A stretch of DNA of 64,000 nucleotides, taken from the NCBI RefSeq assembly GCF_027924105.1, contig NZ_AP026972.1, positions 1,240,001 through 1,304,000 of the forward strand, read 5' to 3'. The position numbers were made by a program, and so were the translations under genes. This DNA comes from Polynucleobacter sp. KF022. Its GTDB lineage: Bacteria > Pseudomonadota > Gammaproteobacteria > Burkholderiales > Burkholderiaceae. Below, piece by piece: positions 16,936 through 24,198 of this stretch (its first letter is position 1; every line of letters starts with the position of its first letter). The notes under the pieces were generated by a model that saw nothing but the letters and a program-made list of their open reading frames with translations, was not told the origin of the DNA and did not search any database.

Positions 16936-18186
16936 TTAAACCGCTTTAGCTGAGTGCAGCTTAGCAATATCGTCAGCGTTGTAGCCAAGATCAGCCAACA
17001 CTTCATCGGTGTGCTCACCCAATACTGGAGATGGCTTCACTTCGATTTCCAAATCAGAGAACTTGATTGGGCTACCGATTGTCAAATATTTACCACGTAC
17101 TTTGTGGTCAACTTCAACGATAGAACCGCTCTTACGCAAGTCTGGTGAAGCAGCCAATTCTTTCATAGAGAGAACTGGAGCACATGGAATATCGAACTTG
17201 CGAAGGATGTCCACAGCTTCATACTTAGTCTTGTCTTTGAGCCAGTCTTCGATAGTTGCGAAGATGTCAAAAATCTTGTCTTGACGAGCTTCAGCAGTCA
17301 TGTACGCTGGATCAGTTGCCCACTCTGGCTTGCCCAAAGCTTTGGTAATTGGCTCCCAAGCGTGACCTTGAATTGTGAAGTAGATGTATGCGTTTGGATC
17401 TGTTTCCCAACCCTTACACTTCAACACCCAACCTGGCTGACCGCCACCACCAGCGTTACCGCCGCGTGGAACTACGTCAGTGAATGAACCGTGTGGGTAC
17501 TGTGGATACTCTTCCAAGTAGCCAACTTTGTCTAAACGTTGTTGATCGCGCAATTTCACACGGCACAAGTTCAATACAGCGTCTTGCATTGAGCAAGATA
17601 CTTTTTGACCTTTGCCAGTTTTTTGACGCTGCATCAATGCAGTCAAGATACCAATTGCCAAGTGCATACCAGTATTAGAGTCGCCCAAAGCAGCAGCAGA
17701 AACTGTAGGAGGACCATCCCAGAAACCGGTAGTAGAAGCAGCACCACCGGCGCACTGAGCAACGTTCTCATACACTTTTAAGTCTTCATATGAGTGGCCA
17801 TCACTAAAGCCCTTAACAGAAGCTAGAATCATTTTTGGATTCAACTCTTGAATACGCTTCCATGAGAAGCCCATACGGTCTAATGCGCCTGGGCCAAAGT
17901 TCTCAACCATTACGTCAGAAACCTTGATCATCTTCTCTAACACTTCCTTACCTTCTGGAGTCTTAGTGTCCAAAGTCAAAGAACGCTTATTGCCGTTGAG
18001 CATTGTGAAGTACAAAGCATCTGCGCCAGGCACGTCACGCAATTGGCTACGAGTTACGTCGCCAGCACCAGGACGCTCTACCTTAATAACGTCTGCGCCA
18101 TAAAAGCCCAATAACTGAGTACATGCAGGACCTGCTTGTACGTGTGTGAAGTCAATAATGCGAATACCGTCTAATGGTTTAGTCAT
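16936..18186 (-). CDS. frc: Formyl-CoA:oxalate CoA-transferase, copy 2
   Basis: 416 residues, the same length as E. coli YfdW. Catalytic Asp169 lies in AALGDSNTGMH, the glycine loop is GGNAGGGGQPGW, and the typical C-terminal SPVLGEHTDEVLADLGY is present. With Oxc it forms the oxalate cycle: Frc activates oxalate with formyl-CoA, Oxc decarboxylates oxalyl-CoA back to formyl-CoA. AAGGAG stands before the ATG. It follows oxc by 49 bp on the same strand and ends at the terminator 16872-16899. Because it is the copy linked to oxc, it is the better candidate for the true oxalate enzyme. Confidence 0.92.
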   Translation of the reverse strand: MTKPLDGIRIIDFTHVQAGPACTQLLGFYGADVIKVERPGAGDVTRSQLRDVPGADALYFTMLNGNKRSLTLDTKTPEGKEVLEKMIKVSDVMVENFGPGALDRMGFSWKRIQELNPKMILASVKGFSDGHSYEDLKVYENVAQCAGGAASTTGFWDGPPTVSAAALGDSNTGMHLAIGILTALMQRQKTGKGQKVSCSMQDAVLNLCRVKLRDQQRLDKVGYLEEYPQYPHGSFTDVVPRGGNAGGGGQPGWVLKCKGWETDPNAYIYFTIQGHAWEPITKALGKPEWATDPAYMTAEARQDKIFDIFATIEDWLKDKTKYEAVDILRKFDIPCAPVLSMKELAASPDLRKSGSIVEVDHKVRGKYLTIGSPIKFSDLEIEVKPSPVLGEHTDEVLADLGYNADDIAKLHSAKAV

Positions 18187-18235
18187 GTTTGTTTCTCCTT
18201 AAGTCTTTCTTGTTTGCTTCTAAATTTATCTTGGA

Positions 18236-19945
18236 TTACTTCTTAGCAGCTGCTGTGGATGGGTTTAAGTTTGTTAAACGTCCACTCTCAGTACCTGCAG
18301 TTTCATCAATAACAGCATTGATGAGGGCTGGTTTACCGGCAGCAATCGCTTCTGTTAACGCTGCTTCTAATTCTGCTGGAGTAGTTACGTAGTAACCAAC
18401 ACCACCAAACGCTTCAATCATCTTGTCGTAACGAGCATCTTTAACGAATACTGTTGGCGCAACATCAGCACCGCCAGTTGGATTCACATCAGTACCGCGG
18501 TATACGCCGTTGTTATTAAAGATAACAGTAGTGATCGGCAAGTTGTAACGGCAAACGGTTTCTAATTCCATGCCGCTGAAACCAAACGCGCTATCACCCT
18601 CAACCGCTACAGTTGGCAAGCCGCTGGTTACAGCAGCACCAATGGCATAACCCATACCGATACCCATAATTCCCCAGGTGCCTGAGTCAAAGCGCTTGCG
18701 TGGCTTGTACATATCTACAATTGCACGGCAATAGTCGAGTGTATTTGCGCCTTCGTTTACCAAGTTCACATCTGGGTTCTTCTTGATCACATCACGAATT
18801 ACACGCAATGCACCATGGAAGTTCATTGGGTTAGCTTCTTTAGCTAATGTCTCCGCCATCTTGGCTGTGTTCTTATCTTTCTTCTCGGTAATGGCAGCAA
18901 TCCATTCAGCGCTTGGCTTAGGAACAGCAGAAATACCCTTCAAGAGTTCGCTCACGCAAGAGCCGATATCGCCAATCAACGGAGCGGCGATTTGTACGTT
19001 GCTATCCACTTCGTTTGCTTGAATATCGATTTGGATAAATTTCTTAGGATCTTTGCCCCAAGTTTTACCTTTACCGTGTGCCAACAACCAGTTCAAACGC
19101 GCACCAACCAACATCACAGCATCGGCTTCAGCCAATACAAATGAACGCGCTGCAGAAGCAGATTGTGGGTGGTTGTCTGGCAATAAACCTTTAGCCATAG
19201 ACATTGGCAAATATGGGATGCCAGATTTTTCGATCAAATCACGAATCTCTTTGTCAGCTTGCGCATAAGCAGCGCCCTTACCCAAGAGAATCAATGGACG
19301 TTTAGCGCCCTTCAATACATCCAATGCACGAGCAACTGCATCAGCTGCAGGGATTTGACGTGGAACTGGATCGATTACCTTGAAGATGGATTTCTTGGCC
19401 TCTTCAACAGGCATTGTTTGCGCGAGCAACTGGGCTGGCAAGTCCAAATAAACACCGCCTGGGCGACCAGAAACTGCAGCACGAATTGCGCGAGCAAAAC
19501 CGATGCCGATATCTTCAATGTGATTAATACGATATGCAGCTTTGCAATATGGCTTAGCTGCATTGAGCTGATCCATCTCTTCGTAGTCACCTTGTTGCAA
19601 GTCAACGATTTCACGCTCGCTTGAACCAGAGATCAAAATCATTGGGAAACAGTTCACAGTTGCATTAGCAAGTGCTGTCAAACCGTTCAAGAAACCAGGA
19701 GCAGAAACCGTCATGCAAATACCTGGCTTTTGTGTCATGTAACCAGCAATCGCGGCAGCATTACCTGCGTGCTGCTCGTGACGGAAACCAATAAAACGCA
19801 AACCTTCAGCCTGCGCTAAACGACATAAGTCAGTAATTGGAATGCCAACCAGACCGAAAATCGTATCGAGGTCGTTTGCCTTCAAGGCATCAATGACGAG
19901 ATGGAAGCCATCCGTTAACTGTGTGTTTTGATTATCTGTAGTCAT
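18236..19945 (-). CDS. oxc: Oxalyl-CoA decarboxylase
   Basis: ThDP-dependent enzyme converting oxalyl-CoA to formyl-CoA and CO2. The 569 residues match the family length (564-568). N-terminal Pyr domain with GFRHEQHAGNAAAIAGYMT (ThDP-activating Glu), central CoA/ADP-binding domain, and C-terminal PP domain with GDSAFGFSGMELETVCRY and FNNNGVYRG, the Mg-ThDP motif and the Oxc-type tail. The ATG at 19945 has no strong Shine-Dalgarno (AAAAAATTTCT upstream). First gene of the oxc-frc operon; its 200-bp upstream region holds a Crp/Fnr-type site and a plausible promoter. Confidence 0.96.
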   Translation of the reverse strand: MTTDNQNTQLTDGFHLVIDALKANDLDTIFGLVGIPITDLCRLAQAEGLRFIGFRHEQHAGNAAAIAGYMTQKPGICMTVSAPGFLNGLTALANATVNCFPMILISGSSEREIVDLQQGDYEEMDQLNAAKPYCKAAYRINHIEDIGIGFARAIRAAVSGRPGGVYLDLPAQLLAQTMPVEEAKKSIFKVIDPVPRQIPAADAVARALDVLKGAKRPLILLGKGAAYAQADKEIRDLIEKSGIPYLPMSMAKGLLPDNHPQSASAARSFVLAEADAVMLVGARLNWLLAHGKGKTWGKDPKKFIQIDIQANEVDSNVQIAAPLIGDIGSCVSELLKGISAVPKPSAEWIAAITEKKDKNTAKMAETLAKEANPMNFHGALRVIRDVIKKNPDVNLVNEGANTLDYCRAIVDMYKPRKRFDSGTWGIMGIGMGYAIGAAVTSGLPTVAVEGDSAFGFSGMELETVCRYNLPITTVIFNNNGVYRGTDVNPTGGADVAPTVFVKDARYDKMIEAFGGVGYYVTTPAELEAALTEAIAAGKPALINAVIDETAGTESGRLTNLNPSTAAAKK

Positions 19946-20067
19946 AGAAATTTTTTAAGAATCGCAAATCACCCGGTAAGGGCAAAAGCAATTTAGCTCT
20001 CGCTAATGTCTCCAATTTAGTTATTAATCGCACTGCGAGATTTTTGACCCCGCTTAGGCTGAAATGA

Positions 20068-20110
20068 ATATTAGGCTTGGGGAGGGGGTTCATCATTGAC
20101 TTCGGTCAAT
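20068..20110 (-). promoter_or_regulatory. Predicted class II Crp/Fnr-type promoter of oxc-frc
   Basis: Inverted repeat ATTGAC-N4-GTCAAT at 20095-20110, a close relative of the Fnr consensus TTGAT-N4-ATCAA. On the minus strand a -10-like TAATAT (4 of 6) covers 20073-20068. If transcription starts 6 nt later at 20061, the palindrome centre is at -41.5, the classical class II activator position, and no -35 is needed. The leader would be about 115 nt. The neighbouring Crp-family gene is the obvious candidate activator. Confidence 0.6.
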
Positions 20111-20122
20111 TTCCCTCTAAAT

Positions 20123-20136
20123 CCTGTAATTACAGG
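20123..20136. promoter_or_regulatory. 14-bp perfect palindrome CCTGTAATTACAGG
   Basis: Perfect dyad just downstream of the Crp-family stop codon and 12 bp upstream of the Crp/Fnr-type site. It lacks a T-run on either side, so it is a poor terminator. A second regulator operator for the oxc promoter region is possible; no family assignment can be made. Confidence 0.35.
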
Positions 20137-20148
20137 AGGGGTGAGCGC

Positions 20149-20766
20149 CTATACAAAAAGCTCTTTGTGCTTCGTTTTGAGGCGGCTCAAGGTCTCTGGA
20201 GAAAGGTTCAGGTAGGCTGCCAGCTCTTTTTTAGGGAGGAGCTCAAATAAATCCTCGTATTTACGCAAGAAACGCTCTACCCGGCCAGGCGCATCAAGCA
20301 TATGCAAGGTAATCGTGTGGGCCATGATTTCACTCATGAGGCGCATTACCTCAAACTCAAAGCTCTCTTTAAGAGGCTTGTGTTGATCTAGGAACTCTGC
20401 CCATTTTTTCAGGGGCATCCGGGCCACGCGCGCCTTGGTCACGCAGGCAATACTGTAGGGGGCTGCTGTCTTTAGACGCCAAGCGGCATAGCTGGTTTCA
20501 ATATCTTTCTCGATGGCAAAACGCAGAATCATCTCTTTTGCATCGGCACTTGAAACAATGCGCTTCAGAATGCCATCCAAAACAAAGTACTGCTCCATCT
20601 GATGGTCACCCTGGTGCAGCAAAATTTCAGATTTTTTGAGGTCGGAGATCTCTAAATGACGTTCTAACTCAGCCATTGCGGCCGGATCCAAGCTTTTTAA
20701 GACCGAGTTTTGGCTTAACTGCAGGCGAATCAGGTTCTTTTCGGGATGCTTATCTAATACGGTCAT
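20149..20766 (-). CDS. Crp/Fnr-family transcriptional regulator
   Basis: A 205-residue regulator with an N-terminal cyclic-nucleotide-binding-like beta-roll (about 20-115; HQGDHQMEQYFVLDGILKRIV), a long dimerisation helix (about 120-150) and a C-terminal helix-turn-helix (KKELAAYLNLSPETLSRLK, about 178-196). It has a single cysteine, so it is not an Fe-S Fnr, and the cAMP-pocket residues are not obvious. A TTG one codon earlier is also possible; both share AGGAG. It is oriented toward oxc (same strand, about 200 bp away) and diverges from the B12-controlled btuB. I infer it activates the oxalate operon. Confidence 0.85.
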   Translation of the reverse strand: MTVLDKHPEKNLIRLQLSQNSVLKSLDPAAMAELERHLEISDLKKSEILLHQGDHQMEQYFVLDGILKRIVSSADAKEMILRFAIEKDIETSYAAWRLKTAAPYSIACVTKARVARMPLKKWAEFLDQHKPLKESFEFEVMRLMSEIMAHTITLHMLDAPGRVERFLRKYEDLFELLPKKELAAYLNLSPETLSRLKTKHKELFV

Positions 20767-20849
20767 CAATGCTTACTCCTAGACCTCATATTGTAGGCTT
20801 TTTTGCCTTTTTAAGCCGGGATTTGGGTCTTAGACCCCATCAAATCAGC

Positions 20850-20855
20850 TAGAAT
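20850..20855 (+). promoter_or_regulatory. Candidate -10 box for the btuB leader
   Basis: TAGAAT (5 of 6). The predicted start at about 20862 coincides with the 5' edge of the riboswitch. No convincing -35 is visible at 17 bp. A short dyad, GACCCC (20833-20838) with GGGGTC (20859-20864), flanks the box. Confidence 0.4.
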
Positions 20856-20861
20856 GGCGGG

Positions 20862-21057
20862 GTCGTGGTGCTTTATTGCAGTGCAATGAAGTTAAACGGG
20901 AAACACTAAACGTGTGCTGCCCCCGCAACGGTAGGTAAATGCGTCTTTATTAGTAAGTCAAGGACGTCAGGAATCTGACAAAGCCACTGTGCGAGTCAAT
21001 CGCATGGGAAGGCCAGATTCTGATATTTACTAGCCCGGATACCGGCCAAGACAGGTG
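20862..21057 (+). promoter_or_regulatory. Cobalamin riboswitch
   Basis: The 427-bp gap between the Crp-family gene and btuB is largely this element. It shows the conserved landmarks in order: the 5' GTGCTT part of P2-P3, AACGGGAAACAC, GTGCTGCCCCCGCAACGGTA (L5 region), GCCACTGTGC and GGGAAGGCC, and the B12 box AGCCCGGATACCGGCC at 21032-21047, then AAGACAGG. Binding of adenosyl- or other cobalamin is expected to repress the downstream transporter gene. Confidence 0.95.
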
Positions 21058-21150
21058 GAATTTTGCGGACGGGGATCTTCGCGCGCCAATAATGCGCAAT
21101 CCGCGCCTCATTGACGCCTGAGCTCCTGCACGTGAAATTCTGTTCGACCC

Positions 21151-21170
21151 AGCTAACGGGGAAGTTAGCT
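21151..21170 (+). promoter_or_regulatory. Expression-platform hairpin of the btuB leader
   Basis: Perfect 7-bp stem AGCTAAC / GTTAGCT with loop GGGGAA, 26 nt upstream of the btuB ATG. No T-run follows, so control by translation or by pairing with the aptamer is more likely than termination. The role is inferred from position. Confidence 0.45.
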
Positions 21171-21196
21171 AGGCATTCGATAACAGAAAGCATTTG

Positions 21197-23335
21197 ATGA
21201 AACAGCCGTTCAGCAAAAAACAACTCGCCCTTCTTTGCGGCGCACTAGTTGTAGTTAGTAACACCTCTTTAGCGTTTGCACAAAATTCACTACCCACTGT
21301 CGTTGTAACAGGATCACGTTTTGAAGAGAACCTCAACGAAGTTCCTGCAAACGTCAAAGTCATTACACGCGATGAAATAGCGGGTTCAACATCAAGCAAT
21401 ATTCCTGATGTTCTATCTCAAATTGGCGGCCTCAACGTTCGCAATATCAATGGCGGAGGGCAACTTAATCTAGATGCTACGGTGGATATGGGTGGCTATG
21501 GAATGACAGCTGGAAGCACCACTCTCATTTTGGTTGATGGCCAAAGAATTAATCCGATTGACTCTTCATCTGTCATGTGGGAATCGATTCCGATAGACTC
21601 GATTGAACGCATTGAGGTACTTCAAGGTGGCGCCAGCGTTCAATACGGCAACGGTGCAGTTGGCGGCGTCATTAATATCATCACTAACGGAAATAGTTCT
21701 AAGCTCAACCAAGCTAGTACAAGCTACGGCAGTTACAACACTTTAATTAATAATGTCATTCTGCGCGATAGCTTTGAGGATACTACTTATCAGCTCACAG
21801 CTAACACCTCAAACAGCCAAGGATGGCGCCAGAATTCTGCAGCGAATGCCTATGCATTTGACGCTAAGGTAACGCAAAAGTTTGGCGGCATTGACAAAAT
21901 CTATACTGATTTTTTCTATGGCTATACAAATCAACAAGTGCCTGGTGCTGTTATAGGACAAGTAGGAAGCGGCAATCCACAATCGGCCTACTTTAAAAAC
22001 ATTGGCGCCAATAACACAGTGAACAATTCCGGATTTCGCTTCGGTGGAACTAAGGAGTTAGCAACAGGCTATATAGGCGAGTTAGATACATCCTATACCA
22101 ACAAAACTGCCTTTAACTACTATCCTTTTTACGATACGACTGCAGCCATAAATACCAGTAGCGGATCACCTGTATGGTCAAACACCAACATTACTCTTTC
22201 GGGATGGCAATTCAACCTTTCGCCACGCGTTAAAGCGGATTTCGGATCACTTGGAACAACGATTGTGGGATATGAATTTAATAAAGCTGGGCAAGGATCT
22301 GTTGGCTCCTATGGATCAAATCAACTAAATAGTTACATGATCCCAGATGGTTACTGGATTACCAATCCAAATGGCCAAACAAATAATGTTCAGAACGCTG
22401 CGTTTTTAAATCAGTCTTTTTATGGCATCTTGAAACTGCCAATTACAAACGGCATTAATTTAGTTGGAGGCGGAAGACGCCAAACACAACAAGCAAATAC
22501 CTACTACTCTGCTATCGGCTCGTTCAATGGATCTTCAAGTGCGGATCAGACTTTTTCTGCCAATGCAGGCGATGCTGCATTAAATTTTAATTACGCAAAA
22601 AACCAAAATCTGTATGTCAAGTGGAATCAATCATATCGCTTCCCTAATATTGATGAGTTTTGGGGAACGAATCCACTAACTGGTGCGCAAGTTTTCAATG
22701 GTATCTTGAGGCCTCAAACTGCTCAAACTTATGAGCTTGGAGGAAATTGGTTGCTTCAAAGTTTCAAAATTAATGGCTCAATATTCTCGTCTGTGTCTCA
22801 AAATGAAATCACCTACAACCCTACCACTGGCGCCAACTATAACTCCCCATACAACATTAATCGAAGAGGAGTAGTGCTGGATTCCTCTGTCAATCTCACA
22901 AATCGACTCAGTGTTGCAGGCGGAGGAAAGTTTCAACGCTCCTACTATGCTGATGGACCATACCAAGGACAATCAATAGCAGTAACACCGGACTTACTTC
23001 TAAATGCAAGAGCTAACTATTTAATCGATCAAAACTGGTCATTGGGTGGCGTGGTCAATTATGTAAGTACTCAGCATTACGATGCAGGAACTAACACCAC
23101 CATATACAACTCTCTTGCATTGATGCCTTCATATACTGTAGGCGATGTATACCTAAATTACAAAACAGGTGGATGGGATACTAAGTTCACGATTAAGAAC
23201 GTAGGTAATGCTCTTTACGCTACTTATGGGGGCTATGCCTCCACCCAAGGTGCTAGCGGATCCTTTGCAAATAACTACTACTACTATCCTAGCGATCGAA
23301 GAGCTTATTATTTGACCGCCAGATATACCTTTTGA
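21197..23335 (+). CDS. btuB: TonB-dependent outer-membrane vitamin B12 receptor
   Basis: A 712-residue outer-membrane receptor. Signal peptide MKQPFSKKQLALLCGALVVV to about residue 28 (SLAFA|QN), a TonB-box-like PTVVVTGSRF, plug domain (about 40-155) with IERIEVLQGGASVQYGNGAVGGVINIIT, then a beta-barrel ending in aromatic YLTARYTF. Assignment to cobalamin rests on the riboswitch directly upstream; the barrel is longer than E. coli BtuB (614). ATG 21197 is preferred to the preceding TTG. No other B12 transport or synthesis genes follow, so the ABC part must be elsewhere. Confidence 0.88.
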   Translation: MKQPFSKKQLALLCGALVVVSNTSLAFAQNSLPTVVVTGSRFEENLNEVPANVKVITRDEIAGSTSSNIPDVLSQIGGLNVRNINGGGQLNLDATVDMGGYGMTAGSTTLILVDGQRINPIDSSSVMWESIPIDSIERIEVLQGGASVQYGNGAVGGVINIITNGNSSKLNQASTSYGSYNTLINNVILRDSFEDTTYQLTANTSNSQGWRQNSAANAYAFDAKVTQKFGGIDKIYTDFFYGYTNQQVPGAVIGQVGSGNPQSAYFKNIGANNTVNNSGFRFGGTKELATGYIGELDTSYTNKTAFNYYPFYDTTAAINTSSGSPVWSNTNITLSGWQFNLSPRVKADFGSLGTTIVGYEFNKAGQGSVGSYGSNQLNSYMIPDGYWITNPNGQTNNVQNAAFLNQSFYGILKLPITNGINLVGGGRRQTQQANTYYSAIGSFNGSSSADQTFSANAGDAALNFNYAKNQNLYVKWNQSYRFPNIDEFWGTNPLTGAQVFNGILRPQTAQTYELGGNWLLQSFKINGSIFSSVSQNEITYNPTTGANYNSPYNINRRGVVLDSSVNLTNRLSVAGGGKFQRSYYADGPYQGQSIAVTPDLLLNARANYLIDQNWSLGGVVNYVSTQHYDAGTNTTIYNSLALMPSYTVGDVYLNYKTGGWDTKFTIKNVGNALYATYGGYASTQGASGSFANNYYYYPSDRRAYYLTARYTF

Positions 23336-23373
23336 GGTATTTGAGTCCAGAATTCAGGGTGTTCACGATAGCT

Positions 23374-23402
23374 TTCACAAGGTTTGATCAAAAAGCTACA
23401 AT
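23374..23402 (+). promoter_or_regulatory. Predicted leaderless promoter of the ZapB-like gene and zapA
   Basis: TTCACA (5 of 6 to the -35 consensus) at 23374-23379, exactly 17 nt spacer, TACAAT (5 of 6) at 23397-23402, then 6 nt to the ATG at 23409. The predicted start site is therefore the A of the start codon, and no Shine-Dalgarno is present. The best-formed promoter I found in the window. Confidence 0.6.
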
Positions 23403-23408
23403 GTCGTT

Positions 23409-23684
23409 ATGAGCGATTTAACCCCATTACCCTCTGGCGACATAAGTGTTCTTGAGATCTCTGTTCAGCGTCTTGCTGATAAGCTTTCTATAGTTGCAGA
23501 AGCCGTTAAAAAATTGACGGCTGAACGTACTCAGTTAGAAATCAAAATTGAAGACGCGCAAAAGCGAATTCAACACATATTGAGTCGCTTACCAGAACAG
23601 AGTGATGGTCGTCAGCTCAATTTACTAGGCGAGGCTGTTCCCCCAAATAATCCAGAGGATGATAATGAGCCAACAACGCATTGA
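23409..23684 (+). CDS. Small coiled-coil protein upstream of zapA (ZapB-like)
   Basis: A 91-residue protein with a central coiled coil (about 12-62; ISVQRLADKLSIVAEAVKKL and onwards) and an acidic Pro-rich tail. Its gene overlaps zapA by 20 bp. Small coiled-coil proteins in this position are common in Proteobacteria and are often called cell-division or ZapB-like, but there is no proof of a ZapB role. It is likely co-expressed with zapA from the 23374-23402 promoter. Confidence 0.75.
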   Translation: MSDLTPLPSGDISVLEISVQRLADKLSIVAEAVKKLTAERTQLEIKIEDAQKRIQHILSRLPEQSDGRQLNLLGEAVPPNNPEDDNEPTTH

Positions 23685-24018
23685 AGTAAGTCTCGCCGGT
23701 CAAAAAATCACCCTAGCAACGAGCGCTGAGCACGAACCACTATTAAGAGCAGCATGCGTCTTGGTGGACGAACAAATTCAATTAGCTATTAGCGGAGGCA
23801 ATCGCAGCATTGAACGCGCTAGCATGATGGCAGCGCTCAAAATTGCAGGCGACCTTATTACGCTACAAAAAAATCAATCGCAGCAAGGCTCTTCCTCCAA
23901 TGTGAGCTCCGATGAAGTCACTCGCTTGCAAAGCGAGATTCGCGCCCTAGAGGATCAAGTTGACGCCTTGATGCAAACCCTTTCCCTGCCTGGTTCGCCA
24001 AGGCCAATAGTTCCTTGA
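23665..24018 (+). CDS. zapA: Cell division protein ZapA
   Basis: FtsZ-ring associated protein, 117 residues: N-terminal beta-rich IEVSLAGQKITLATSAEHEPLLRAA region, then helices with ERASMMAALKIAGDLITLQ and a C-terminal coiled coil. The first in-frame ATG (23659) lies on top of the GAGG ribosome site, so ATG 23665 with correct spacing is chosen. It overlaps the preceding gene by 20 bp. 6S RNA follows immediately, a very widely conserved neighbourhood. Confidence 0.92.
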   Translation: MSQQRIEVSLAGQKITLATSAEHEPLLRAACVLVDEQIQLAISGGNRSIERASMMAALKIAGDLITLQKNQSQQGSSSNVSSDEVTRLQSEIRALEDQVDALMQTLSLPGSPRPIVP

Positions 24019-24197
24019 ACCGATGCGCAAGCATCCGGAACGATCTTTACCTTGTGGGCGTGAGCGTTTCGAAAGTTCACAGTGCCAACTTAGACTTGGT
24101 TACTCCCTGAACCTCTTAATGCACCCGAAACAGGGTAGCCGTTCCACCTTGAACCTTAGGGTTCAGGATGACGGCCTAGCGGCTAAGGCGGGGAATT
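24009..24197 (+). ncRNA. ssrS: 6S RNA
   Basis: Regulator of sigma-70 RNA polymerase. The region directly after zapA has hallmark 6S segments: ACCTTGTGGGCGTGAGCG in the 5' half and CCACCTTGAACC with GGGTTCAGGATGACGGCC in the 3' half, plus pairing of the 5' GTTCC with the 3' GGGGAATT for the closing stem. Ends are approximate (within about 5 nt). A small open frame across it is not considered coding. The 3' end contains the likely ribosome site of the next gene. Confidence 0.9.
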
Positions 24198-24198
24198 C

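Noticed and set aside
20996..21223. Minus-strand open frame of 75 codons inside the B12 riboswitch
   Set aside because: It lies across the structured aptamer, has no ribosome site and no recognisable protein character.
23325..23340. Small stem ATACCT/AGGTAT across the btuB stop codon
   Set aside because: Six AT-rich pairs without a T-tract are too weak to call a terminator.
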